A DNA stretch of 64,000 nucleotides, taken from contig JAHQRK010000010.1 of the NCBI GenBank assembly GCA_019828595.1, positions 62,001 to 126,000 on the forward strand, written 5' to 3'. Both the position numbers and the translations under genes were made by a program. The notes below the pieces were generated by a model, which was given only the letters and a program-made list of their open reading frames with translations, searched no databases and was not told the DNA's origin. The first letter of the stretch is position 1; each line of letters begins with the position of its first letter. Below, piece by piece: positions 23,944-35,606 of this stretch. This stretch comes from Aphanomyces cochlioides. Lineage: Eukaryota > Oomycota > Saprolegniomycetes > Saprolegniales > Verrucalvaceae.

Positions 23944-24891
23944 ATGACATCGGCGCCTCCATCAGTCTTGGTCGTGGGGTCGATCAATGCCGACATCTTT
24001 TTGGACGTGCCTCGACTTCCTCTGCACGGTGAAACGTTGGCAGCTACAGGATCTCGCTGCCTCGTTGGGGGAAAAGGATCCAACCAGGCCGTAGCTGCCA
24101 GTTGCACAATGGTTCCAACGACCTTCTTGGGTCAATTTGGAAGCGACTATGCTAACCTCATGAAGGATTATCTAGCAAATGCAAGCGTCAAGCTGGACCC
24201 GTCTTGCAAAGTCCATTCAGACACCGTGTCTGGTCAAGCAACGATTTTCTTGCTCCCATCCGGCGAAAATGCTATTGTGATCGTGCCTGGTGCAAATGCT
24301 GTGTGGCCTACTGAACTATCTCAAGAAATCAAAGCGAGTATTGCCCGAGCGTCAGTTGTTGCTTTGCAATGTGAGATCCCTGCCTACGTCAACAAACTTG
24401 TCGCCATGGAGGCCAAAGCGGCAGGGACTAAAGTTGTGTGGGATCTTGGAGGCGAAGAACGAGAAGTCGACGACACTTTCCTACGATTTGTTGACTACAT
24501 GTGCCCTAATGAGACTGAGCTAAAGAGGCTTGTTGGGTTCTCCGAGCCTTTGGAGACACAAGAGCAGGTGGTGAATGCAGCCAAATCTTTGCAAGCTCGG
24601 TTTGGCGTAGCTGTTCTAGTCACTCGTGGGTCTGAAGGATCTCTCTTGCTCGACAAAGACGGGACACTATACTCCCAAGCTTCGCTTCCAGCTCAAGTTC
24701 GCGACACGACTGGAGCTGGCGATTGTTTTCGTGGAACTTTTGCTGCCATGTTGGCTCAACAAAAATCAATTCCCGAATGCTTGCTGTATGCTGCAGCCAG
24801 CAGTGCATTATGTGTCCAGCAATATGGTGCCAAGATGCCATCATTTGAAGATACACAGCAATTCTTGAAGACGATCAATGTCAAAATTTGA
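23944..24891 (+). CDS. RBKS: Ribokinase
   Basis: A single exon of 315 residues. It phosphorylates D-ribose to ribose-5-phosphate with ATP. The PfkB signatures are clear: the N-terminal VVGSINADIFLDVPRLP, the substrate loop GGKGSNQAVAA, and the C-terminal DTTGAGDCFRGTFAA with the catalytic aspartate in GAGD. An upstream in-frame extension from 23923 has no ATG, so I start at the ATG at 23944. The stop lies only 34 bases from the stop of the opposite gene, so the two transcripts must overlap tail to tail. Confidence 0.95.
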   Translation: MTSAPPSVLVVGSINADIFLDVPRLPLHGETLAATGSRCLVGGKGSNQAVAASCTMVPTTFLGQFGSDYANLMKDYLANASVKLDPSCKVHSDTVSGQATIFLLPSGENAIVIVPGANAVWPTELSQEIKASIARASVVALQCEIPAYVNKLVAMEAKAAGTKVVWDLGGEEREVDDTFLRFVDYMCPNETELKRLVGFSEPLETQEQVVNAAKSLQARFGVAVLVTRGSEGSLLLDKDGTLYSQASLPAQVRDTTGAGDCFRGTFAAMLAQQKSIPECLLYAAASSALCVQQYGAKMPSFEDTQQFLKTINVKI

Positions 24892-24925
24892 AGCTTTTCG
24901 TCGTTTGAGCTTTGTATTCATTGTC

Positions 24926-27740
24926 TTAAGAGGAATAAAGCTTCTTGAAATCGCTATTGGACTTCATAGCAGGCTGCTCTGTCTTGCTTTGCGGTTTTCC
25001 TCTCGCGAGCGAACGTGGCACCAAGGACTTTTGTGAAAATCTGTAAAATATTAGCGAAAGAACTTACGTCGGCTTATATACCTGGTCATGTCAATGGCTG
25101 GCTTCTTCGCTTCCTTGACATTCGCTGGCTTGACAGGCTTTGTTTGCTGGTCAAGCTTGGGACTTTTGTTTGATTTTTGTCTCGATTTTGCTTGTTGTTC
25201 TTTCATTTCAATCACAGTAAAACGGGAACGCTTGACTTCGACTGCACAATCTTGGATTGTAAGTTTTTCTCCTTCGCTCAATTTAAGCACAGCTAAAACA
25301 GCGTCCTAATGCAAAGTCAGACACATCGTTCGGACTTCTTTCATCAGTACTTCGTTTTGAAATTCAACAAGAGCATATGCATTTTGGTTCTCCTTTTTAT
25401 GTCTTCGGCCAAGAATAATCACATCATTTACTTGACCGAACTATAAGAATTCGTGAGCCATTGAATTACAAGTGCTTATCATTACCTTAGCAAAATAGAG
25501 ACGCAGGCCATCCTCTGATATGCGGTCGTCAAGTTTTGAGACATAAAGCGTCGTCTTGCTAGTCTTCCAGACTCCGTCTTTTTCTGTTGATCTAGTTTCT
25601 TCATGAGACGCAGAATGAGAATGAACCTCACTTTAATGATGTCGTCGGCGGGCTCGAAATCTTTACATTTAATGGGTGTCCTTTAAATTCGACTTTATCA
25701 AGCTTGAGTGCATTAATTGCCCCAGCCTATATTTCAGCATAATCAAGAGAATATTTGACGACTCGACGTACCTCGTCCTCGAATTCAATGTAAGCCATTC
25801 CACGAGACGCTTGACTTTCTCGATTTCGCACGACAAGTCGAACTTCCTTGATTTGTCCACACTAGACTTGCATTAGAACCTCACCCGGGATGAGTTTACA
25901 CTTACGGAAGCAAACAATGTTTCCAACTCTTCTTTGACAACAGATTTGTCCAACTCGCACAAAAATACCGTGCGGTTGTTGAGCTCGTCGTTAGTCTTTT
26001 GCTTTTTGTATTCATTTTGTTTTTCTTCGCTCTTCGCATCACGCTTTCGTTTCAACGAAGCATCATCATCCGATTTTTTGCCTGCTTTCTTTGCTGATTT
26101 TGTTGCCTCGTCTACTGTATTCTTTTGGACCGAAGCTTCAACATTATGGGTGTCGAAATCACTAGTTTTCGAAAGATGATCGCTTTTCTTTTGGTACTCT
26201 TGTAAGAATTTGTCGTACGCATCTCGCGCTCTTAGCCAAAAACGGACATCATCACCCATTTCACGTTCGAATGTCACCCATGCTTCGGCCAGTGCTCCAG
26301 GATAATCTTGTACGGTTGTAATTCCACGTTCATAATATCCTCGGATCTCGGCTATAGTTCCACCTTCTCGTATGCACTCAGTAATGCAGGTTTGCCAAGT
26401 GGTCAATACAGCTCCGTTCAGGCTCAAAATCTCTTCCCACAGTTCATTCCAATGAGTTGATGCTCCACTTGGTGCCGGAAGTTTATGAGTTGTCGACCAT
26501 TTAGCTTCATACATTAAAATGTAGCATTTTCCCAAGGGCCAGTCAACAAGGGCATTCTATTGCATAATTCAACAAGACACCAAAAAGGGAAATATACCTT
26601 TGCCAGTTTGAAAGCCTTTTTGGTCAACACAGGGTCACCAGTCCGACGCATACCATCGCAGTGGGCAAAAAGGACCTCGAGCAATTGTTCGTGAGGCAGG
26701 GGAAGTGGTTTTCGTTTGCATAAGTCGGAGATTAGTTGATGGCGATCAGCAGATGGCTTATTCTCTAGCTCCATAGCAACCAACAGAGCCACCCAAGGAG
26801 TTGCAACGAAAGGAACATTCCTGGTCGCTCGTTTAGCAACTTGGGCCGTACTCATGTTCATTTCTTCCAAAAACTTCAGATATCGCTGCCAAAGCACGGA
26901 ACTCAGACAAACTGCTGCAACCGCACGCTCTAGTACTGAAATTACGATTGCACAGCCTACGACCTTCACATGCTTGATGACGAAGTTACAGTAATCAAGC
27001 CAGGATTGCTGTATAACTTCTGCGCCTGAGTTAGCAATTTTCTCCAAAATGGATTCAAATTCTTGCATTTTCTTGAGTGGAGATCGACCCCCTCGAATGA
27101 GACGCTCGATAGACTGCAATTCACCAGCATATTGGTCTGGATTTGGTTGGTATTGAAGCCAAGCTCGATACTCTGAGAGGACACGATCACTGCCATCAAA
27201 GTATGGGCTTGTTAATTGTGCTTGATAGCTCGCTTTCACACGCTGGGATTGCGTCTTTGAATCGTCAATAGATTCTTTCAGAAATGAGCGATACATATCA
27301 TACACCTTTTCGCTTTCAGACCAATGGGCACCAATGGCTCGCAGCACTGTACTCCACTTTTCTGCTGCCTCATCATCACCTTCTAAGTCTTCCACATATT
27401 TGTAGTACAAAATTGGCTCGAGATAATCCTCGAACGCATCCGGGAGTTTGTCTGGATTTAAGGCAATGTATTGAAGCCAAAAATTAACTGAGAGAGGGAA
27501 GAATGCGTGAAAACGTTCAAATTGTTGCTCCAACTGCGATGCGTACAACGGATCGGACGACAATTCCGTGATAGCTGTTATGTGCAGATCGTAGTCGTAT
27601 GGATTCGCATTGCTTTGGCAAATGAGATCTATAATCCTTTCTTGTTTTTGGACATCTTGAGCTCCTTCATTCAATTCGATTTCCTCGTCCAAGAGCGACG
27701 AACTGTCACTGTCAACCGTGTTGTCCTCCGTCGTGACCAT
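24926..27740 (-). CDS. SART3: SART3/Prp24-like U4/U6 snRNP recycling factor
   Basis: Eight exons (26598-27740, 25906-26556, 25772-25861, 25632-25726, 25486-25591, 25351-25440, 25082-25305, 24926-25040) give 837 residues, with every junction in phase. Introns are 40-45 bases. The N-terminal half is helical half-a-TPR (HAT) repeats, for example RAIGAHWSESEKVYDMYRSF. A Lys-rich segment precedes two RRMs: RTVFLCELDKSVVKEELETLF joined to CGQIKEVRLVVRN, then TTLYVSKLDDRISEDGLRLYF joined to FGQVNDVIILGRRHKKENQN. The extreme C-terminus, MKSNSDFKKLYSS, matches the Lsm-binding tail of SART3 and Prp24, which confirms the model to the last exon. The protein re-anneals U4 and U6 snRNA after splicing. The ATG at 27740 was preferred to the longer non-ATG frame. 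Confidence 0.93.
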
Positions 27741-27938
27741 CAACAATATTCAAGAATGTTGGTTTGGGATATTATGGATTTGCTAGAAATTTCCCAATTT
27801 GGATTGATTTTGTGTATCAATACATAAGTACAGGTACTTTCTCTCAAATTTTATTCAGCCAATCACAATCGCCCAAAATATTTATTAGCCAATGGTGTCG
27901 ATTGGTGAACGGGTTCTGGAAATTCGTATCAAATCAAC

Positions 27939-27954
27939 AATAGTGGTTGTCAGA
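27939..27954 (+). repeat. Left target duplication AAT and 13-base terminal inverted repeat
   Basis: AAT followed by AGTGGTTGTCAGA. The same 13 bases occur inverted at the right end, followed by AAT. Confidence 0.9.
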
Positions 27955-28002
27955 TGCGCAATAAAGCTAGAAAGGACAAAAGTTTTTTATTGGATGAAAT
28001 GT

Positions 28003-28063
28003 TTCTGAATTTAGATGGATATCCAAACCACTCAAGCACTCAGATACACATCTAAATTCAGAA
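28003..28063. repeat. Subterminal hairpin inside the transposon
   Basis: TTCTGAATTTAGATG (28003-28017) is perfectly complementary to CATCTAAATTCAGAA (28049-28063) across a 31-base loop. It lies just upstream of the first coding region and could be a transposase-binding site or a folded leader; this is inference. Confidence 0.7.
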
Positions 28064-28069
28064 GCTGCC

Positions 28070-28845
28070 ATGGCGATGTCAAGCGAGAAGAAGAAGAGAT
28101 ATCGATGGGACAACGATGGTGTCAACGACGGGCCAATTTCACTCCAGGTGTTGTTGGAGTGGCTGACTGTCGAGGGGAACTATCATAAATGGCGTGGTGG
28201 CGATCGAAGTGGACTGACAAAGGAAGCTGTGTGTGGTCAAATTGTTGGCAGGCTTGTCGATGTTGGTATAGCACATCGCAAGCCTGCCGATATTAGGGAC
28301 AAAATTCAGAACCTGGAAATGCAGTATCGCACTGCAGTAGACTGGCTTGCTGCAACTGGTCAATGTATTGAAGAAGAGTCTTCAATCAAAGTCGCAATCT
28401 ACAAGCGCTGTCCATATTGTGACGATCTCCGTCCAATCATGATTGACCGGTCATCCAGTCGCCTCTTCTGACAAGTGATGATATTTCCGACCAAGATGAC
28501 AAAAGACCTTTGTCATTGCGTTCTGTTGATGACAAGTCTTCGGTGCAAAAGTCGAACAAGAAGCGCTCAGCTGTCAGTGAGTTCATTGAGATTAGATCAA
28601 AGGCTATGAAAATTCGAGAAAGCCATCAGCAGCGTCAACTGGAAATGCGTGAAATTGAATTGGATCTTATGAAGAAACGACATGAGCGGGATGAAGAACA
28701 AGCTGCAGTCGACTTAGCATTGGCCAAAGAAAAACTCAAAGAAATCCAAATCAAATCGAAAATTCAACTACTTTTAGCACGAAAACAAATGAGTGGTGCT
28801 GGAGTTCCACAAGATGACATAGACAAGCTCTTATCATTGAGTTAA
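28070..28845 (+). pseudogene. Harbinger accessory Myb/SANT-like DNA-binding protein, reading frame interrupted
   Basis: The first segment (28070-28471, ATG start) resembles the SANT/Myb-like partner protein of PIF/Harbinger elements. It has spaced tryptophans in KRYRWDNDG, LLEWLTVEGNYHKWRGG and AVDWLAAT, and a GLTKEAVCGQIV region. The second segment (to 28845) is a long charged helix, QQRQLEMREIELDLMKKR onward. The two lie in different frames and overlap near 28450-28510. Either a short intron or a frame disruption separates them; I favour decay because the partner transposase is also broken. In intact elements this protein binds the ends and imports the transposase. Confidence 0.65.
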
Positions 28846-28861
28846 TCTAGTTATCATATAG

Positions 28862-30087
28862 TTAATCTAACTCAGACATATAGATGAGTAAATTTTCTCG
28901 ACGCTTCTCTCCCTCGTGCGTTTGGTCACTATCATCGTCGTCCTCATCGTCGTCGTCTTCGTTATCGGCACTAGATGTTTCATCGTTAGAATCAAGCTCT
29001 TGGTCATCAAGTGGAATTGGTTGTTTGATGCAAAGATTGTGTAATATCGCAATGCAGTCAATGATTGAAAGAATTCGGTGCATGTCAGATTTACACGCCA
29101 GTTTGTTTCGAATTGCGCGGAGATATGGAAATCGAGCTTTCAATATGCCAACGCAAATGCTCCGCACGAATTCGTATACTTGATAGACGATAGTTAAATC
29201 GAATGTGCTCATTTGACATTGGACATGCTGGCGATTTTTGGGATAAGTGATTTGGAGGGAGAAAAAGCCGAATCGCCAATTATGAACTCGTTGTGGGCGA
29301 AAAACATGGTTGAATTCAATGCTGGCTTCGAACACTTCCATACTCGATTGTTGTGGGCTGATCCTGGTCATCCAGCGTTTATATGACGTATCAAACAAGT
29401 GTCATCGCAAATAAACACAGCGTTTATAGAGTACGACGCTTTTCTCGAGTAGTAATCCTCACCACACATGGTTGGTTTTGTCTCGAACGAGAACAAAGTA
29501 CCATCTATAAATCCAGTACAGTTTGGAAATCCAGACTCAGCTTGTATTCGCGACGCAATTTCTTTTCGTTCACCAGTACTGGGCCATAATATTGTCTCAT
29601 TTTTCAATTGCAACACCATAGTGACAACTTTGTTGACAATTGCATCAACAGTGCCTGATCCCACAGAGACGAAGCTTGCCAACTTTACACAAGACCCACC
29701 TGTCCCCATGGTTCCAATGTATTTGAGAAAGACCAGCAGATGAAGTTCAAGTTCGTGTTGAAATGTCAATGAAACACAATGAGCAGAGTGGGCACGTATC
29801 AACTCAGCAAGAGAGAAAAAGAAGGCTCGATCGATGCGGAAATGCGTTAAAAATTCAGCAGAGGGCATGCCAAAAATGTAGTATTGCAAGTTGGTTGGTG
29901 CTCAGACATGCTTTTGTCTTGGGGCTATGTATCGAGTTGATTCAATAAGCGAATAAAGTTCCATACATTCATCAATTTCTTCGTCGAGATCGGAGTCCTC
30001 TTTGTCGAAATCATCATCCAAAAGACAACCTTCAACGAGCTTGGTGGCTTCTTTCATCAAGATGGACCGTTGAGACTCCTTCGACAT
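28862..30087 (-). pseudogene. Harbinger DDE transposase, disrupted
   Basis: Starting at an ATG at 30087, the frame runs through an acidic N-terminus to an in-frame TGA just after APRQKHV. It resumes in the same frame with YYIFGMPSAEFLTHFRIDRA, typical of this transposase family. FPNCTGFIDGTLFSFETKP contains the first catalytic aspartate. A second in-frame TGA replaces the expected tryptophan after HINAG, and a PGSAH-like string continues beyond it. GDSAF, near the second aspartate, follows in the same frame. The rest (VRSICVGILKARFPYLRAIRN and LHNLCI) lies in another frame. At least two nonsense changes and one frame shift make it non-functional. Confidence 0.85.
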
Positions 30088-30211
30088 CGCTGCACCCCGT
30101 TCTTCGTTGCACAAGCCAAAGTTCAACTGACGATTTATCTGAATGGGTCGTCAGACGTGAAGTGCTGTGATTGGTTACAATTTAGATTCCGAAAATTCAG
30201 CTAAATTCTGG

Positions 30212-30227
30212 TCTGACAACCACTAAT
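30212..30227 (-). repeat. Right terminal inverted repeat and target duplication AAT
   Basis: TCTGACAACCACT followed by AAT; the exact reverse complement of the left 13-base end plus the matching target duplication. Confidence 0.9.
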
Positions 30228-30520
30228 AGTCCTTTTAAAGTTTACTCTGATGTTTCATATCTTATATAATAGTATCAATAAATAAATTGGTAAATCAAAA
30301 GATAATTGATCTAGAGGTTAAACTCAAAACGATCTGGAAAGTATTTTTGTGACACAGGGTGCTCGCAAAACACGCGAGAGATCATGGTGTTCTTTGTAAC
30401 AAGTTGCTTTTGCCATAACAGAGAAGAAACGGCTAATGAGAGTATCATCGAACGCATTATATTCACGAGTTTACCAATCTGCTGGAATCGTCTGTAAGGA
30501 AATTACAAAATCCTTTTTGA

Positions 30521-31760
30521 CTATAGCAATTGGTAATCTTGAGGAGAGTAATATTCGGTAAGCAAGCGATAAATGTACGACGGCTGATATGCACCAGTAT
30601 TCGTGATGAAGATGGTCACAAACTCTGGCGGCACGTAATCGTTAACAGGATTGAGCACATCAATCTACGCCACAATGAGATTCCCAAATAAATAATCGTT
30701 TACATTCAGCAGCGTGTCATCGTAGTTGAAAATATGCGCAGGTGAAACGAGCTCATTTAAAACATCCACGTCATGGGGAAACAATGGACATAACTAAAGT
30801 GTGTTCATGACAAATGCGTGGAAAGCAATAGAACGTACCTTGAAGAGACCAGCAACGCAAACGACAGGTACGCAGAATTTTTTCGCTGCAAGCGCAACAT
30901 TCTGAATTCCCGACTCTGCAATCAACCCGCCATTGGCAACCACAGCAACTGCAGGGATGACAACCTAAACGTGCATTAGGGCATAGAAGATTCGCACAGC
31001 GTATACTTTATTCACGCGAGCCATCAAAGCGAAGACAGCGCTGTCAGTAATAACAGTAGTGTCCATGCCACTTTCGGCCAACCGGTGGGCCATTGATTGG
31101 CCTCGCAACATTGGCGCTGATTCCACGACGATCACTTTAAATTGGCGCTTCTTCGCCGCAGCTTTGAGAAATTCTTCAACCGATGATGACATACCAAACG
31201 TCAAAATGACTTCACTACGTGATAAATAAGAGTGAACATCTTGTTGTACAGCAGAATACGTACTTGGCATGGATATATTCCATGGCTTGTTCGGCAATGT
31301 TGGCATGGAGATTTTCAATTTCGTCCATGAGCTCACTCACGCCTTCCATGATGGCTTGCTTCAGTTCTTTGATAGGAGTCGTAAAATCGTCCTCTGTGCC
31401 AGGCGTGAGAATTGTGCCCAAAGAAAGCTGTGACTGAGTTTGACTCGACAACGTTTTCATGGCATTCAAGTATTCCTCGCGAATGATAAAGAGCACACGG
31501 CGAATCACGTTTCCAATTGCTAACTCTTGTGGAATGGCTTTGATCAACACACGACCCAACAAGCGAACATGTTCCATCAGTTGTCGTGCGTGGGGCCATC
31601 GCACGGCACCCAAAATTGCACGCAACAGCTCAGTTGTCTTGCGGGATGTTTCATACGAGCCAGTGATTTGACGTCGCTTGAGACCAAGCAGCAAAGTGCT
31701 CAGCAGGTCGCTAATCTTCGGCCATGGCGCCAACCATTGCTTCAACGCAGCTTCCTCCAT
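30521..31760 (-). CDS. EIF2B2: Translation initiation factor eIF2B, beta subunit
   Basis: Five exons (31264-31760, 31007-31214, 30839-30964, 30704-30793, 30521-30664) with introns of 49, 42, 45 and 39 bases give 354 residues, the normal length. The N-terminal half is helical. The C-terminal Rossmann-like half has [58 protein letters not shown] and [13 protein letters not shown]. The serine/alanine pattern in [14 protein letters not shown] matches the beta subunit rather than alpha or delta. Within the eIF2B decamer it helps exchange GDP for GTP on eIF2 and sense eIF2 phosphorylation. Confidence 0.93.
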
Positions 31761-32059
31761 CAGTCTCGAAGGTTATTGTGGCTCAAAATTGATTTTCCAG
31801 AGAAAATAAAATAAATAATCTTCATTTAAATAATTAATTAACCAATTCTCCGTTTCAATTTTTTTGGGAGGTGTGTTGATGCTTGTCATCGAAAATTGAA
31901 ATTCGAAGGGCATACCGTCGGCCAAGGATGATTTCGACCTGACGGTATCGAGATGGATCAGCAGTTTTCTAAATATCTGTGCAGCGAGGAATTGTAGTAA
32001 CATGTACAAAATGAATTAAAATTCTAATGGCATGCCTACACTCACAGGCAGGTAGTGCC

Positions 32060-34720
32060 TCATCCAAGTACTACAAGGATGAGCCAGTAGCCAATGGATA
32101 CAATGAGGCCAACCGTGAAGATTGAAAACACAAGACCCACTTTGAGAAAATCATTGACTTGCAAGTAGGGCTCTCCGTGGTCGTCCAAAACCAGGAGTGA
32201 ATTGATGTTTGGAAATGAAGCAAACGGCAAACCCATAGCTACAAACAACAATCAAAAACAATGTACAGTTGGTGCATTATACCAGCAGAAATCGCCAAAG
32301 CGCAACTCATGACAGGAATTTGAGGCTGGCCAATTTCAACACTCAACTGGACAATGATGGGCAGCAAGATTAAAGACGCCACCGTGTGAGATATGAATGT
32401 AGTCAAACCGAGGACGAGTAAGCATAGAAACAGAGTGGACTGCCACACACTTCCGCTCGGGAGGGCTTTGATCAGTGAATGACTCAGAGTTTCCAACAAG
32501 CCAGAGCGTGTGACGGCCTAAATCTCGATTATTTCCTATTGAAAAATAGTTTTACCTCGCCGAGAACGTTACCACCACCAATCAAGAAGAGAATATGCCA
32601 AGAGAACGAATTGAAATCAAACTGACTTAAAATACCAGTTCCAAACAAGCTGGCCTACATCAATGTGTAAGACATGGTACTTTGCAAATTCATACCATAA
32701 GCATCAGTGAAATGATTGACATGTCACCAACAGTTGGCGCAATGAAAGTAAACAAAGCCCACATTACAATTGTAGTCATGGTGAGTACAACGACAGCAAT
32801 GTGAACTTGATTTACACGTTGTTTTTGATCGTACACAATTTGTGGGATGTATTTCACATCTGATGGATCGAATACCCACAGCAAAAACATCCAGCACTAT
32901 ATCTAAAGTAAACAAATCATTACGGACTGCATTGTTACCAAGATGGTTGAGAAGGTGCAAAATGGGACAGCAATCAGCATCCACTGTCCGAATGAAACAA
33001 TAATTCCAGCTTTTTCCATGTAAGATTGAGCCAAAGTATTCTACGTGCATTATCTACATGATGAGTCATTTACTTAGATTTACCTGAAGTGAAGCAATAG
33101 GTGTCATCATACCACCAAGGTTACATGCAAATGCAAGTCCAATCAACAAAGTCTTCACGTAAGCGCTGTGCTGAGGGAAATCTCGGATAATTGGAAGTAA
33201 GACCTTTTCATATATTCTCAATTGGACAACTCTAATGATACTTACAGAGATACACAAGACTGGGGCGGTATGATTGTTGATCCACATCGATAAAAATAAG
33301 CCCATCATCATAATAGCCAAGAGAAAGATACGAGGGCTTTTCTTGAAGCGTCGTTGCAAAAAGGCTGCAATATAGAGCTCGATTTGACACTTGGATAGCG
33401 CAGCTGAAATAGAAAACCTGACAAAGCATGAGGATGAGCAAACTTTCAATAATTGTACCCGCCCATGATGAGAATTGTGGTGTGATTCACAAGTAAGGAG
33501 GTAACCTCTTTTGCGGCAGATTCTAGAGAAACAATTACAAAACTTTGATAGCAAAACTATCTCACTCGCATCAAGGAGCACTTCGGGATTTCTCTTATCG
33601 TTCAAAATTCGCAAAAAGACGACTAAGACAGGCACAAGCAACGATGTGGCAAAATAAGGGAGAGCTTCTGTGACCCAGAGAGATGTAATATAAACCAGCA
33701 TGGCCAAACATCTTTGCTGCACGTCAATCTCTATGAGGGTGTCAAATGCAAATCTCAAACTTTACAAACCGCCTGGGATTGGAATTGCAAGCAAAAGAAT
33801 GAAAACAACGGTCGAAATACTGAACGGAGCAATTTTGACCTACAATTTTATGATTTTAAGTATGAAACACATTAATACCTTTCGAAACAAAGAGTCTTGA
33901 TTGCCTTGTAGACGTTTGATTCGTCGTTCCATATTACCTGCTTCCAATTTATCCCTATCGTCGTATTTAGACCTCTGCAGAGAGGAGGAGTGGCATACTT
34001 GGAAGTTATGGCAAAAAGCCGATCAATCAAATTATCGATATCGTTGGACGAATAGAAGTCTTCACGATTCAATTGCTTCATAAAGCCATCAAGAGCATTC
34101 TCTCCAGTGGTCTTGTCAAACTTTTTGACAATCTTGCGGAAACCAGTATGGTTTAAGTTAACAAATTGCTTGAGATCAACCAATGTATCGTAACAATCTT
34201 GAATTGCAGCGAAGCCTCGGTCAGCTTCGTGAGACATAGTGCGTGGCTTGGAGCTCACATGTCCATGAGAAGCATTATCGTCGTCGCGCAGCATGCTTTC
34301 AAAATCTTTAATAATTTTTGCGATTTGCGTGACTTTTTTCCTGTAGAAGTCGTTTGCGCTTTGAATATTAGCGTTGGTCATCTCCCAAAATTCCTTTTTG
34401 GACTCGGCAATATTTTCCAAGTTCAAATCAGACGGTGGAGATAGCAAAGGCGTCGATTCATTCGCTTCACTAGTGGCTTTGTTCTTTGACTTGCCACTCG
34501 CCGTGAGAGATGCACTGTCTGTGGCAAGCACATTCGGGGGACGTGGCAAGCCTGGACTTTGATATCCTTTGCTTTTCTTTTCAGCTTTGTCCTGCTTACG
34601 CTGTCCTCGCTCGATCTCAAATGCCACGCGTTTGATCAAGCGCTTCAACTTTTTGTACTGGACATAGTACTGTCGCCACTCGACGTTGGCCGTGATTTCC
34701 AATTGCTTCCCAAACTTCAT
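32060..34720 (-). CDS. SPX-domain SLC13/DASS-type anion (phosphate) transporter
   Basis: The ATG at 34720 starts MKFGKQLEITANVEWRQYY, a classic SPX N-terminus. NLNHTGFRKIVKKFDK carries the lysines that bind inositol pyrophosphates. The first joins are certain: exon 33999-34720, a 44-base intron, exon 33879-33954, a 39-base intron, then VKIAPFSISTVVFILLLAIPIPG. Later exons, split by more short introns down to the stop at 32060, encode a divalent-anion/sodium symporter: CLAMLVYITSLWVTEALPYF, FSRDLFF-like loops and FASFPNINSLLVLDDHG near the end. The layout equals yeast Pho87/Pho90/Pho91, low-affinity phosphate transporters of the plasma membrane or vacuole, regulated through SPX. I have not fixed every exon boundary between 32240 and 33760. 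Confidence 0.88.
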
Positions 34721-35606
34721 GGACAAGCTCTAAGTCACTACTGTCGTCGAACTATCTATGAATGAGATGGAACAATCTCGTTTCGTTGTACTCTCCAATC
34801 GACTTCTATCCGTCGACACCACAGGATGCGATCCTTGAGAAGTTGCAGTGGTAGTGGATGTCTCAAAGGTAGTCAAAATATGCATATTGGCATGTCCAAA
34901 TTCGTAATAATTAAACTTGGAAAATAAGGCATAATCTTTGTTGTTCTATTCCAATAGAATATTTAATAAATTCCGGAATTGAAGTTAATCTCAAAGAGAC
35001 TCAAACTCGTTCGATCGCACCGCGGAAATATCTCCATCGTGGGAGAATTAAAAGCAAGAGTAAATTGCCCTTACACGATGGACTCCATTTATCATTGCTG
35101 TCCAATAAATTTCTGCGACATACTGTAGAAGCATACGTTAATTGGTAGAAAATAATAAATATTGAGAATAAATCCGATTTTGTTTTGCTAAAAATTGAGC
35201 CAATTATAACATTCCAGTTGAACAAAGGAATCATGGCACTCCATGAGGATGAAGCACGATCTTCTCTTGATAAGAGTATGGATTGCATAATTTTGTCGCC
35301 GAACATGCATGGGCGTTGTAAAGAACCAGGGCCACGTGGTTGCGCAAATCCAATCAGCGACGGATTTGCTTGGATGAGGATGGACGATGCGGTAGTGGAT
35401 ACACGGATTACGATGCACAGATGATGCGGCCAATTTTTGTCATCTCCAAAACGAAGAAATGGAAAAATGAAAATAGAGAATTTCTTCGAATAATTTATTT
35501 TGACTGATATATTGCTTATTTTGACCAAATATTTTTTATCTGTTAGAGGCCAAAAAATCGACCTTGGACGAGCTCAACCAAGGCAAGACAGGACATATCG
35601 ATCTCC
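34721..35606. other. Intergenic between divergent transporter and WD40 genes
   Basis: AT-rich; should hold promoters of both flanking genes. Frames at 35001-35528 (minus) and 35185-35424 (plus) overlap each other antisense and contain no known motif; I cannot support either as a gene. Confidence 0.4.

Larger units (their letters stand above)
27942..30224. mobile_element. PIF/Harbinger DNA transposon, decayed coding but intact ends
   Basis: The 2,283-base element has perfect 13-base terminal inverted repeats AGTGGTTGTCAGA (27942-27954 and 30212-30224, inverted). They are flanked by identical 3-base target duplications AAT (27939-27941 and 30225-30227), as the PIF/Harbinger superfamily produces. 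Two convergent coding regions lie inside, the standard arrangement: a Myb/SANT-like protein on plus and a DDE transposase on minus. The transposase carries in-frame stops and a frame disruption, so the copy is not autonomous. It sits between SART3 and eIF2B beta without breaking either. Confidence 0.92.

Noticed and set aside
29368..30126. TGA recoding (selenocysteine or reassigned stop) in the transposase
   Set aside because: TGA works as a normal stop in good genes here (for example the end of ribokinase and the SPX transporter), and the transposase also has a frame change, so decay is the simpler view.
35001..35528. A 175-codon minus-strand gene
   Set aside because: Composition is AT-driven, no motif, and overlapped antisense by another frame of equal quality.
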